A stretch of DNA of 64,000 nucleotides from Oxalobacteraceae bacterium AB_14 (lineage in GTDB: Bacteria; Pseudomonadota; Gammaproteobacteria; Burkholderiales; Burkholderiaceae_D): assembly GCA_000381565.1 (NCBI GenBank), contig KB906725.1, positions 1,319,731-1,383,730 on the forward strand, in the 5' to 3' direction. Numbering within the stretch: the stretch's first letter is position 1; every line of letters starts with the position of its first letter. Below, piece after piece: positions 1 through 8,901 of the stretch. Below the pieces are notes generated by a model. It did not search any database, was not told where the DNA came from, and was given only the letters and a program-made list of their open reading frames with translations. Position numbers and translations under genes: made by a program.

Positions 1-821
1 CCACGCCGCATCTCCGGCCCCAGCTCCACGCGCGCGACATCGCCCAGACGCACCGACACGCCAGCATCTGTGGTTATCAAAGGAATTTTCCGGAAGTCGT
101 CCAGCGACTGCAAATAGCCGGACGCGCGCACCATGTACTCAGCCTCACCCAACTCCATCACCGAGCCGCCGCTTTCCTGGTTGGCGCGCTGTACGGCCTC
201 GATCACCTTGCCGTGCGGGATGGCATAGGCGCGCAGTTTATTGGGATCGAGCACGATCTGGTATTGGCGAACCATGCCGCCCACGCTGGCCACCTCGGAA
301 ACATTCGGCACCGCCTTCAGCTCGAACTTCAGGAACCAGTCCTGGAAGGCGCGCAACTGTGAGAGGTCAAGCTTGCCGCTGCGGTCGACCAGCGCGTATT
401 CGTAAATCCAGCCCACGCCGGTGGCGTCCGGACCGAGTGCTGTCTTCGCCTGCGCCGGCAGGCGCGATTGCACCTGGTTCAGGTATTCAAGCACGCGCGA
501 CCTGGCCCAGTAGGGATCGGTGCCGTCCTCGAACAAGATATAGACAAAGGAGTCGCCGAAGAAGGAATAGCCGCGCACCGTCTTCGCGCCCGGCACCGAC
601 AGCATGGTGGTGGTCAACGGATACGTCACTTGGTTCTCGACGATTTGCGGGGCCTGGCCTGGATAGGTCGTGCGGATGATGACCTGCACATCGGACAAGT
701 CAGGGATGGCGTCCAGCGGCGTGCGCGCCAGCGACAATACTCCCCAACCGGCGATGAACACAGTCGCCAACAGAACCAGGAAGCGGTTGGTGATCGACCA
801 GCGGATCAGTTTCGCGATCAT
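1..821 (-). CDS. cusA: CusA/CzcA-type heavy-metal RND efflux pump, N-terminal part (cut by window edge)
   Basis: This is the inner-membrane proton-driven pump of a tripartite copper/silver exporter. About 273 N-terminal residues are visible. The first transmembrane helix (about residues 9-28) is followed by the family's ARTPLDAIPDLSD segment and a first porter subdomain with the usual VGGMVRQYQ and LGDVARVELG stretches. The start codon at 821 overlaps the stop of the upstream adaptor gene in an ATGA arrangement, so translation is probably coupled. Family members are about 1040 aa, so some 770 residues lie to the left of the window. Cus-type Cu(I)/Ag(I) specificity is inferred from the CusF-like domain on the adjacent adaptor; the metal ligands of the pump itself are not visible. 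Confidence 0.93.
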   Translation of the reverse strand, partial: MIAKLIRWSITNRFLVLLATVFIAGWGVLSLARTPLDAIPDLSDVQVIIRTTYPGQAPQIVENQVTYPLTTTMLSVPGAKTVRGYSFFGDSFVYILFEDGTDPYWARSRVLEYLNQVQSRLPAQAKTALGPDATGVGWIYEYALVDRSGKLDLSQLRAFQDWFLKFELKAVPNVSEVASVGGMVRQYQIVLDPNKLRAYAIPHGKVIEAVQRANQESGGSVMELGEAEYMVRASGYLQSLDDFRKIPLITTDAGVSVRLGDVARVELGPEMRR

Positions 822-2380
822 TTCTTCGCTCCCGCCGGCGCTTGAGGCATATTCATGGCGCCCATGGCCTTGTCGTTGGCGTCAGGTGCGTCCGTGACTG
901 GCGAAATCGCGACGATCTCGAAGGTGCCGTCCTGGCGCGGCTTGATGTCGAACGACACGCGATCGCCCACGCTGACATTGCGCGGCAGGCCCGCCGGTGG
1001 CGTCTTGAACCCCATGGTCATTGCGCCCCACTGCAAGGTGGCAATCGGACCATGAGAAATCGTGACCTCATCCTTTTCGATATGTTCCACTTTGCCCTGT
1101 CCATGATGGAGTGGCGCCTGTGGGGCGAATCCGGATGACTGGGTGTCGCCCATGCGGCTTGTCGTTCCCTTCAGACTGGCTTCGGAATCGAGCAGGAACT
1201 GGCCCGACAGGACAATTTTCTGCCCGGCGGTCAGGCCCTTGCGGATCTCGGTCTGGCCATTGCCTTCACCACCGACCTCGACATCGACCGGCTGGAACTT
1301 TCCGCCGTCCTGCGCCAGGATGACGACGCTACGTGTGCCGGTCTGGATCACCACCTCCGACGGTACCAGCAGCACGTCGGCGTTGCGACTGGACGCGAAG
1401 GTGATTGTGGCGAACATGCCGGGGACCAGTTGTCCGCCAGGGTTCGCCAGTTCAACCCGGGCTTTCAGCGTGCGCGTAGCGGCGCTCACCTCCGGCAACA
1501 CCGCGCCGACTTTGCCCTTGAAGACGCTTCCCGGCAGCGCCGGCGAGCGCGCCTCGACGGCGTCGCCAGGCCGCACTTTGGCCGCAACGTTCTCCGGCAC
1601 GTCCGCGTTCACCCAGACAGTGGACAGGCCGTTGATGCGAAACAGCTGTGCTCCCGACGCCACGGTCATGCCTTCGCGAGCGCCAAGCTCTGCGACCACG
1701 CCGCTGATAGGGGAAGATATGGTGATGCGCGGATGCACCTTGCCGCTCGATTCGACCAGCCGGATCTGCCCATCCGTCATCCCAGCCAAGCGCATACGCT
1801 GGCGAGCTGCGTCAACTAGCGATGCGGTGTCGCCACCCTGCATACGGCGAGCCGCGAGATATTCCTCCTGCGCCGCGATCCAGTCGGGCACATACAATTC
1901 GGCCAGCGCCTGTCCCTGCTTCACGGGATCGAGCGCGGCGCGGACATACAGGCGTTCGATAAACCCGTTGCTGCGGGCCTGCACCAGCGCCACGTCGCGC
2001 TCGTTGTACGCGACGCTGCCGACCGCGACGACGCCGGATGGCAGCCTGCCAGCGGTGACAACCGCCGTCCGCACGCCTAGGTTCTGCTGGACGCGCGGGC
2101 TGATAGTGACGGTCCCGTCGTCGCCGTCGGCGCCGGCGTAGACCGGCACGAGCTGCATGTCCATGAAAGGCGACTTGCCGGGCTTGTCGAACTTTTGGCC
2201 GGGCACCATAGGGTCATGCCAGTAGAGCGGCTTCTTGCCCGTGTCGCCGGCGATCGGCGCAGCGGCGCCGTGCTCTGGCGAGGCCTGCATGCCCTGGTGC
2301 TTACCAAACCGGTAGGCTCCGTATCCGCCGGCCGCAATGACAATGGCAGCGATCGCAGCGAGAATATTGTTGTTCTTCAT
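818..2380 (-). CDS. cusB: Periplasmic adaptor of copper/silver RND pump, fused to a CusF-like domain
   Basis: This membrane-fusion protein of 520 aa links the RND pump to the outer-membrane channel. The ATG at 2380 is chosen because it starts an N-terminal membrane anchor (residues 4-24), has AGGAA just upstream and overlaps the upstream gene's stop as ATGA. A longer reading up to 2458 would overlap that gene. Residues 51-82 form a heavy-metal-binding motif (YWHDPM ... PFMDMQLVP). The middle carries the HlyD/CusB barrel-hairpin region. Residues about 430-493 resemble the copper chaperone CusF: H443, W451, M454 and M456 occupy the places of CusF's His/Trp/Met/Met copper site. In E. coli CusF is a separate protein. 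The C-terminus is also Met-rich (GAMNMPQ). Confidence 0.92.
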   Translation of the reverse strand: MKNNNILAAIAAIVIAAGGYGAYRFGKHQGMQASPEHGAAAPIAGDTGKKPLYWHDPMVPGQKFDKPGKSPFMDMQLVPVYAGADGDDGTVTISPRVQQNLGVRTAVVTAGRLPSGVVAVGSVAYNERDVALVQARSNGFIERLYVRAALDPVKQGQALAELYVPDWIAAQEEYLAARRMQGGDTASLVDAARQRMRLAGMTDGQIRLVESSGKVHPRITISSPISGVVAELGAREGMTVASGAQLFRINGLSTVWVNADVPENVAAKVRPGDAVEARSPALPGSVFKGKVGAVLPEVSAATRTLKARVELANPGGQLVPGMFATITFASSRNADVLLVPSEVVIQTGTRSVVILAQDGGKFQPVDVEVGGEGNGQTEIRKGLTAGQKIVLSGQFLLDSEASLKGTTSRMGDTQSSGFAPQAPLHHGQGKVEHIEKDEVTISHGPIATLQWGAMTMGFKTPPAGLPRNVSVGDRVSFDIKPRQDGTFEIVAISPVTDAPDANDKAMGAMNMPQAPAGAKK

Positions 2381-3708
2381 TTGGATTCCTGGTGTATGGT
2401 GGCGGCGGAATGCTGGGCGGTTCCGCCCTCGGGAAATAGGAAGTTCAGCTGAGCCCACAGGCGTGCGGTCTCCAGCTCGACTTCCAGCGCTTGCAGGCGG
2501 AGCTCGACCTCGCCGCGCCGCGCGGCCAGTACGTCGGCCAGAGTCGCTTTCCCCCCGCGATAGGAGGCCAACGTTGCCTGGCTGCGTTCGGAGGCTAGCG
2601 GCAACGATTCACGGGTGTAGCGGGCAGTCCGCTCTCGGCCGCTCTGCCAGGCAATGATCATGCTGCGGGTCTCGGCGACATGCTCGCGCAGCATCTCATC
2701 GCGCTCGGCTTTCGTCTGTTCGACCAAGGCCAGCTTGGCGGCCAGTTCACGGTCCTGCCGGTTCTTGCGGTCCCACTGCAGCGGCACCGAAATGCCGACC
2801 GACACCATGTTCGAGTAGGCAGATCCGCGCTGCTGGAATGCGACTTCGACGCTCCAGTCTGTATGCTGATTCGCCCGCGCCAAGTTGGCGTCGGCTTGCG
2901 CGATGTCTTCCTGTTTGTTCAAGACGGCAATCTCCGGGTGATGGGCAAGATCGGAGTCGAGCGAGGCTGGGTCCAAGCGCATGCGGTCGATATCCGGCGT
3001 ACCGGCCACCGAGGTCTCTTCACCAGTCCAGCGGGCCAGCATGGTGTGGGCGGCGCGCTGGCGGCGAGATATCTCGCTGGTGCGGTCGTCGAGCGCGAGC
3101 AATGCCGAGCGCGCCGCGAGGATATCGGCCGTGCTGCCGCGCCCACCACGGTAGGCTGCCTCGGCAGCTTCAATTTCCTGGCGTGAAACGGCCGCCTGGG
3201 CGGAGACCGCGCTGACCATTTGCTCCGTATAGAAAACCTCCAGCCAAGCGATGGCGGTGTCGCGCTGGATGGCGGCCAGCGCCACGTCCTTCTGTGCCAG
3301 GGCCTTATCGCCTTCGATCTGGTAGCGCGCGGAACGCCAATGCAGCTTCTCAGCGCGGGTCAGTTCCTGCGACAGGCCGATCCGGCGCATGGTCATGAAG
3401 TCGTTGCCCAGTCTAAGGCGATCGGGACCGCTGACGGGAAGATTGTCGATGCCCACTTTCAGCACTGGATCAGGGCGATGACCGGCGGCGACTGCCATCT
3501 CATTGGCGGCAGTGATGGCCTGATCTTGGGCGACAAGCTGGCGCGAGCGGGCAACGGCCCGCAGTTGGGCCTCTCCTAGTGTCAGCGGCTGCGGCGCCGC
3601 CAGCGCGCCGTGAATAGTGGTGAGGAAAGAGAGCGCGAGCGCGGCCTTCGGTAGTCTCCGAAGACGGAAAACTCTCGCATTGAAATGCACGGAAAACGGG
3701 GATGACAT
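2377..3708 (-). CDS. cusC: TolC-family outer-membrane channel of copper/silver efflux (CusC-like)
   Basis: The predicted product is a 443-aa outer-membrane efflux protein and the first gene of the cusCBA-type operon. An N-terminal signal sequence ends near residue 38 (GALA-AP). The rest is helix-rich and fits the TolC fold, with two recognisable repeated halves (ELxxARSRQLVAQ-like near the start, LADVLAARRGEVE near the end). TGGAGA lies just upstream of the ATG at 3708. Its stop overlaps the adaptor start in an ATGA arrangement, so all three subunits are translationally linked. The small exported protein 80 bp upstream on the same strand may belong to the same transcript. Confidence 0.9.
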   Translation of the reverse strand: MSSPFSVHFNARVFRLRRLPKAALALSFLTTIHGALAAPQPLTLGEAQLRAVARSRQLVAQDQAITAANEMAVAAGHRPDPVLKVGIDNLPVSGPDRLRLGNDFMTMRRIGLSQELTRAEKLHWRSARYQIEGDKALAQKDVALAAIQRDTAIAWLEVFYTEQMVSAVSAQAAVSRQEIEAAEAAYRGGRGSTADILAARSALLALDDRTSEISRRQRAAHTMLARWTGEETSVAGTPDIDRMRLDPASLDSDLAHHPEIAVLNKQEDIAQADANLARANQHTDWSVEVAFQQRGSAYSNMVSVGISVPLQWDRKNRQDRELAAKLALVEQTKAERDEMLREHVAETRSMIIAWQSGRERTARYTRESLPLASERSQATLASYRGGKATLADVLAARRGEVELRLQALEVELETARLWAQLNFLFPEGGTAQHSAATIHQESK

Positions 3709-3785
3709 GATATCTCCAGAATGCGATGAACAACACCGCGTGCGCCTGGCTGGCGAAGCGGTGACGAACTAAGCAGTCTGGAGGG

Positions 3786-4181
3786 TTAAATGCGGAAACA
3801 GCAGTGCTGAATGGCCAAGGGCGGAGCCGTGGCGCGCGTCAGCGGGACAGATTCGAGTGAGGCAGCAAGCGAGAGATAGGCGCGCTCGATGCGGGGTAGC
3901 ACGACTTCCAAGCTGCAGGCCACGAATGGGTGGACGGCTGGGGTGCTGGAAGTGTCTGCCGACTGATGCCCCGTGTCGCAGTGTGCCGAGCACAGTGCAG
4001 GACTGCTTTTGTCCATGCTCATGTCGGTGCAGCCGGGCATGTTTGCCATGCTCACTGCCGCTACTGTCTGCGACTTGTTCAGCACCGGGCAGGCATAGGC
4101 GGAAACAGCCAGCTGCGCAAACAGCAAGGTGCACAGCATAATGAAGGCCGCGATCGCGCGTGTCGGGTGTGACAGTTTCAT
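3786..4181 (-). CDS. Small exported Cys/Met/His-containing protein upstream of cus genes
   Basis: This 131-aa protein has a clear signal peptide (residues 1-29, hydrophobic core IAAFIMLCTLLFAQLA). The mature part is rich in possible metal ligands: C31, CTDMSMD, CSAHCDTGH, several Met residues and a terminal QHCCFRI. It lies directly upstream of the cus operon on the same strand, 77 bp before the channel gene. Small hypothetical proteins of this type often sit beside copper efflux genes, and a periplasmic metal-binding or sensing role is an inference from composition and context. I do not recognise a named family. Confidence 0.65.
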   Translation of the reverse strand: MKLSHPTRAIAAFIMLCTLLFAQLAVSAYACPVLNKSQTVAAVSMANMPGCTDMSMDKSSPALCSAHCDTGHQSADTSSTPAVHPFVACSLEVVLPRIERAYLSLAASLESVPLTRATAPPLAIQHCCFRI

Positions 4182-4704
4182 GGTTTGCGGATCTTAGCAC
4201 AACACGCCTATTACCGCTGTCAAAGGTAAAAATGCACTGCTTGCCAATGCGCTGCTCCCGGTACCAACATCCTGGCCGTCGATCATCGGCTGGCATGCAG
4301 CGGATCGCAAGCCATGAACATTTTTTGACCTAGTAAGGGTCACGCGTGACCTTCGGCGGGTCACCTGTGACCTCTATTGGGGTCATCTGTTCGGGCGTAT
4401 GCATCGACTGAAGCACTGGCACATAAATAATTGTTCGGCAGTTGCTGCACTGCCTGATTCTGCATATAGAATTGGCGGCGTTTTAAGTTCTGCATTGTGT
4501 TGTTTGTCCAGCCGCGCATTGACTGTCGCCCGCATGCTGCCGGACGTGCATGAAGTACGCGGCTCATACGTTCATTTTTTCGGTGGATTGCAGTAGCCCG
4601 ACCAGATCTAGCCGGTGTAGCGACATCGGTCAGAGCTGTTCCTCCCAAGCGAACCGACCACCGGGTGATCCAATCACTTACGAGAGAAAAGGTGCATTTC
4701 GTAC
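4182..4704. other. Intergenic region between cus operon and Tn3 transposase
   Basis: No convincing gene is seen in these 523 bp. The region holds a possible Tn3 terminal repeat (about 4203-4236) and three tandem GGTCAC-type palindromes (4338-4394). AGAAAAGG lies about 12 bases before the transposase start. Short open frames on both strands lack recognisable homology and good ribosome sites. Confidence 0.5.
4338..4394. promoter_or_regulatory. Three tandem GGTCAC palindromes with 21-22 bp periodicity
   Basis: A perfect 14-bp palindrome GGTCACGCGTGACC lies at 4338-4351, a second GGTCACCTGTGACC at 4359-4372, and a decayed third copy (GGTCATCTGTTCGG) begins at 4381. Spacing of 21-22 bp is two helical turns, which suggests cooperative binding by a dimeric protein. 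A further TGACC half-site lies at 4326. They could be operators of a regulator or the resolution site of the adjacent Tn3 element. No resolvase or dedicated regulator gene lies beside them in the window. Confidence 0.5.
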
Positions 4705-7700
4705 ATGGCTACAGACACGCGACGGCTTACCATTCTCTCGGCCGAAGAGATTGCGGCCCTTTACGATTTACCTACATTCAATGACGATGACAGGGGCCTG
4801 TATTTCGATCTGAGTGCCGCCGAGCTTGACGCTGTTCGGCAAGTTCATACCACGGCAGCAGCCATACAACTGGCGCTGCAACTTGGTTATTTCAAAGCAA
4901 AGCGACGATTCTTCAAATACGAAACCGTCGCCATCGCGGAGGACGCGGCCTATGTGATCAAGCACTATTTCGCAAATAAGAAAATCGGGCCGCTCAAGCC
5001 ACTGTCCAAACCAACTCGTCTTGAGCAGCAAAAGATAATCTTGCGCCTGTTCGACTACCGGGTTGCAGATCAAGTGGTCAAAGCGGAACTGATCGAAAAG
5101 GCCCAGCGCTTCGCCATGCTGTCAACCCAACCGGTCTATATTTTCCGTGAGCTGCTCCAGTACACTGAGGCGCAGCGCATCGTGATCCCTGGATACACAT
5201 CCATGCAAGACATGGTTGGCCGCGCGGTGACCGCCGAACGCAATCGTATCACCGCGCTGCTGGCGGGGGCGCTGACAAGCGAGGCCGAAGAAAACCTCGA
5301 CGCGCTGCTTCAAGCCGATGAAAGGGTCTACCGGATTAGCGCGCTAAAGCAGGAGGCGCGTGATTTTAGTTACAAAGAATTACGGCGGGAGGTAGAAAGG
5401 CGCCATTTTTTTCAGCCATTGCATGAATTTGCGCGATCATTTTTGGCTAAAGCTGGCCTGTCTGTCGAAAGCGGAAAATATTATGCGTCATTGGTAAAAT
5501 TCTACACTGTTTACAAGCTGCAACGCATGGCGACATCAACCGTCAGGCTCTACCTGTTGTGCTTCGCATTCCATCGATTTCGCCAGATTAACGATAACCT
5601 CATTGAGGCGTTTATTCACTTGGTGGATCAATACGAGAAGGATGCCAAGCGCGCGGCAGATGAAGCAATGCACAAGGCAATGGAAGACGTCTCCGAGCGT
5701 TTGCAAGCGGCCGGAGAAGTGCTCACTTTGTTTACGGATAAATCCATTCCCGCGCACGCATTATTCGCAGACGTAAAAAAACAGGCATTTGATCTGCTAG
5801 AGCCAGAGCAGTTTCCCGTCGTGGCAAACTATCTGCGCAATATCGCTTTTGATAAAGTGGCTTTTGAATGGAGCTGCTACACGAAACTGTCACATCAATT
5901 CAAACGCAATATTCGTCATCTATTTTGCGAACTCGATTTTGCCGGACGGGTGGAGGATGCTCCGTTATTGGCCGCCGTGATATTCCTTCAGGAACTACTC
6001 AGGCAAGGAAAGTCGCCCCGCCAAACCAAGCGAGCGCTGTTTCCGATCGATATGATTCCGAAGAGCCTGCAGCGCTATCTCTTTGTGGTGCCAGCGAAAG
6101 AAGTCGAAGAAGACGACTCTGCGGACAGTGATGGTGAGGAACGGCTGGACGTCGATCGCTATGAATTTTTATTGTACCGATTGCTGCGCAATGCATTGGA
6201 GGCAGGCAATCTGTTCGTGAAAGACAGTGTCGAATTCCGCCGTTTCGAAGATGATTTGATCAGCGACGAAAAATGGCAGGACAAGGACGCGCTATTGCGA
6301 GAAATCGCCTCGCCAATTTTGATCAATCCGATCGAAGACACGCTGGCCGCCATGCAGCAGGAACTTGAAGCCAAGATCGTTGCCGTGAATCAGCGAATCA
6401 CCGATGCCGTCAATCAGCATATTAAGATCAGCGGCAGGGGCGAGAAGAAGCGCTGGCAACTGCTGTATCCCAACGCCGAGGAACCAGTCAACAGTCCATT
6501 TTTCGGAAAAATACCTGGTATCGGTGTCGCGGACCTGCTCATGTTCGTCCATAAACGAACCGGTTTTTTGAAGGCGTTTACCCACGTTCTTGATCGCTAT
6601 GTGAAACATGAGCCTGACCCAAGAGAGCTGCTCGCATGCATCGTTGCAATGGGCACCAACATGGGCATCGGTAAAATGGCCGAAGTGTCGGGAATCAGTT
6701 TCTCCTCGTTGTTGGGCACGGCCCGCAATTTCATCCGCCAGGAAACCATGCATGGCTCGAACGATGCCATCAGCAACGCGACTGCCGCGTTGCCGGCTTT
6801 TCATCTATTCGATATCCGCGAAATGTTGCACTCAAGCAGTGATGGTCAGCGTATCGAAACTCAGATAGATACCGTCAATGCGAGATATTCCCCAAAATAT
6901 TTCGGGCTGCATAAAGGGGTTAGCGCTTATACATTGGTGGCCAACCACGTGCCGATCAATGCGAAGGTCATAGGTACCCACGAACATGAAAGCCATTATG
7001 TGTTTGATCTGCTATACAACAACACATCGGAAATCCGACCAGACCGTCACTCCACGGATACTCATGGAACAAACCAAGTCAATTTCTTCACCCTCTACGC
7101 CTTCGGATATCAGTTTGCACCACGATATCGCGATCTTCACAAGAAAATGGAAAAGCTGGTGGGCTTTCAGAACCCGAGCGAATACGGTGATATTTTGATC
7201 AAGCCATCGCGCAAAATCTATGCTGATCTGATTATTTCCGAGTGGCCCAATGTGCAACGCATCATGGCGTCCTTAGCGCAAAAGGATGTGACACAGGCGA
7301 CAATCATTCGCAAGTTGAGCAGCTACACCCGACAAAACCAGACAAAGAAGGCATTGTGGGAACTTGATAACATTCGCAGGACGATCTATATTTTAGACTT
7401 TATTGATGACGTGACCTTGCGGCAAAGCGTTCAAAAAGCCTTAAACAGGGGTGAGGCATATCATCGATTTCGCAAGTCTGTCGCCTATGTCAATAACGGA
7501 AAATTCAGGGTCAAAACTGAAGCTGAACAAAACATTTGGAATGAGTGTTCACGCCTGATCGCTAACGCGATCATTTACTACAACACGGCATTGCTGTCGA
7601 AAGTATACGAACAAAAGCGGGCCGCAGGCGAGGACAGTGCGATCGACGTATTGCGGGGCGTGTCACCGGTAGCGTGGCGCCATGTCAACTTGATCGGGAA

Positions 7701-7818
7701 GTTTGAGTTCACAATGGAAGAACCCGATGTGGATATGGATGCGCTTGCGGCCCGTTATGCAGATCCGGGTTATTGGAGCACCGCGCTTGAGGAAGGGGAT
7801 GAAGGTTCTTTGGCGTGA
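4705..7818 (+). CDS. tnpA: Tn3-family transposase (TnpA)
   Basis: The 1037-aa product has the length and organisation of Tn3-type transposases: an N-terminal DNA-binding region (starting with the family-like RLTILSAEEIAALYDLP) and a C-terminal DDE catalytic region. Conserved stretches include LYNNTSEI ... STDTHGTN, carrying a catalytic Asp, and ALWELDNI, which probably holds the catalytic Glu. The frame is intact, so the transposase may be functional. No resolvase gene accompanies it. The element sits between the copper operon and a truncated defence gene. Confidence 0.93.
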   Translation: MATDTRRLTILSAEEIAALYDLPTFNDDDRGLYFDLSAAELDAVRQVHTTAAAIQLALQLGYFKAKRRFFKYETVAIAEDAAYVIKHYFANKKIGPLKPLSKPTRLEQQKIILRLFDYRVADQVVKAELIEKAQRFAMLSTQPVYIFRELLQYTEAQRIVIPGYTSMQDMVGRAVTAERNRITALLAGALTSEAEENLDALLQADERVYRISALKQEARDFSYKELRREVERRHFFQPLHEFARSFLAKAGLSVESGKYYASLVKFYTVYKLQRMATSTVRLYLLCFAFHRFRQINDNLIEAFIHLVDQYEKDAKRAADEAMHKAMEDVSERLQAAGEVLTLFTDKSIPAHALFADVKKQAFDLLEPEQFPVVANYLRNIAFDKVAFEWSCYTKLSHQFKRNIRHLFCELDFAGRVEDAPLLAAVIFLQELLRQGKSPRQTKRALFPIDMIPKSLQRYLFVVPAKEVEEDDSADSDGEERLDVDRYEFLLYRLLRNALEAGNLFVKDSVEFRRFEDDLISDEKWQDKDALLREIASPILINPIEDTLAAMQQELEAKIVAVNQRITDAVNQHIKISGRGEKKRWQLLYPNAEEPVNSPFFGKIPGIGVADLLMFVHKRTGFLKAFTHVLDRYVKHEPDPRELLACIVAMGTNMGIGKMAEVSGISFSSLLGTARNFIRQETMHGSNDAISNATAALPAFHLFDIREMLHSSSDGQRIETQIDTVNARYSPKYFGLHKGVSAYTLVANHVPINAKVIGTHEHESHYVFDLLYNNTSEIRPDRHSTDTHGTNQVNFFTLYAFGYQFAPRYRDLHKKMEKLVGFQNPSEYGDILIKPSRKIYADLIISEWPNVQRIMASLAQKDVTQATIIRKLSSYTRQNQTKKALWELDNIRRTIYILDFIDDVTLRQSVQKALNRGEAYHRFRKSVAYVNNGKFRVKTEAEQNIWNECSRLIANAIIYYNTALLSKVYEQKRAAGEDSAIDVLRGVSPVAWRHVNLIGKFEFTMEEPDVDMDALAARYADPGYWSTALEEGDEGSLA

Positions 7819-7831
7819 GCGCGCCGCTAAC

Positions 7832-7928
7832 TTTTACCTTTTCGAGGGTATGGGCGTTACGAGCATAGGGATCGCAAAACTGTATTTCATTGACTCATGG
7901 AAATTTTTACCTTTTCGAGGGGATGGGC
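7832..7928. repeat. Two 24-bp direct repeats downstream of Tn3 transposase
   Basis: Copies at 7832-7855 and 7905-7928 share TTTTACCTTTTCGAGGG, then one variable base, then ATGGGC. They are 73 bp apart, in the same orientation. Their position just after the transposase stop suggests Tn3 terminal repeats, possibly one from each of two insertions or a tandem duplication of an end. Confidence 0.55.
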
Positions 7929-8898
7929 AAATTTAGCCATCTTGATCTCGCATCTGGACAGAATCCCCGAAAGACTCGGCAAGCTCAAGTCGGCATTCGA
8001 GCTCTTGCCAACTTCAAAGGGATGTCTTTTTGAGTTCAGACGAGCGGAGGGGTGGAATAAGGGAGCATGGAGCGAGGCATCTTTGTTGAAGCATCTCGAG
8101 TCTTCCGAGCCTACGAAGGCCGGACGTTTTAGGGAGGGAGATGCCTTCTTGCGAGAGCAATGCCTGCTTCTGTTGAACTCCAAACAGTCGATTAGGCTTA
8201 CTCTGGACCTTGCTGATATCGAATCGACAGGACTATCGCGCAATGTCTCGCCTGCCGCGCTTGGCTTTGCGTTGGAGTGCGGCGCGGTCTCCTTAGATAA
8301 GTCTTATTCGCTCACGCGTTCCGGCGACCAGCTTTCTCTTTCCGAATTCAGCTCCGGACAATGGCATATCCTCTCCTCGCTCCTGTTCGTATCTCTGGCG
8401 GTAGAAGACGACACCCTAATCCTGATTGACGAACCGGAAAACAGCCTACATCCCCAGTGGCAGCGCGAATACCTGAACCTGTTCGCAAAAGCCATCTCCT
8501 CGTGTGATGGAGTCCATGTGATAGTTGCGACCCATTCCCCTTTGGTCGCATCGTCCTTACCGCCCGACCAGGCCGAGGTCATCCAGCTTGGCCGGACCAG
8601 AGTTGGCAACGTAGTAGCCAAGGAAGTGACGGCGGGCCCCTTCGGATGGACAACAGACGACATCCTTGAAAAGGTTTTTGGCCTTAGTTCGACACGCAGC
8701 CAGCTCTTCGTGGCGGAGATGGACCGTGCTCTGAAGCTCTTTGCGAAAGGGGATAGGAAAAATCCCATGCTTGTGAAATTGGTGCGTGAGCTAGCGGAAT
8801 TTGCCGTACTCCTTCCCGAAGATGACCTCGCGCGCAGCGTCATTGCCACCTTGCGATCTGTAGTTCTTCCAGATGTTCAAGATACAAAGAAGCGCTAA
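7897..8898 (+). pseudogene. N-terminally truncated Septu-like (PtuA) ABC-type ATPase
   Basis: The open frame of 333 codons encodes only the C-terminal half of an SMC/OLD-like ABC ATPase. Visible are the signature motif (SEFSSGQ, residues 149-155), Walker B (LILIDEPE, 174-181) and the H-loop (ATHSP, His213). The N-terminal P-loop (Walker A) is absent. The first ten or so codons read through the repeat that ends the Tn3 unit, so the gene was probably beheaded by that insertion. PtuA-type proteins are usually about 500 aa or more. The gene is followed three bases later by an HNH nuclease gene, the pairing typical of Septu (PtuAB) defence. A partial protein could still be made, but ATP hydrolysis is unlikely. 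Confidence 0.7.
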
Positions 8899-8901
8899 AC
8901 G

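Larger units (their letters stand above)
4203..7928 (+). mobile_element. Tn3-family transposon or remnant (ends tentative)
   Basis: The unit is defined by the large Tn3-type transposase at 4705-7818. A 24-bp sequence (TTTTACCTTTTCGAGGG followed by xATGGGC) occurs twice after the gene, at 7832-7855 and 7905-7928, with a single difference. A weaker inverted counterpart (ACGCCTATTACC ... AAAGGTAAAAA) lies at 4203-4233. These could be terminal repeats. The right boundary near 7928 also coincides with the point where the following ATPase gene loses its N-terminal half. No clean 5-bp target duplication was identified, so both ends are provisional. Confidence 0.4.

Noticed and set aside
4302..7877. 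GGATCGCAA at 4302-4310 and 7869-7877 as target duplication of the Tn3 element
   Set aside because: Nine bases is the wrong size for Tn3 (5 bp), and the sequences inside do not form inverted ends.
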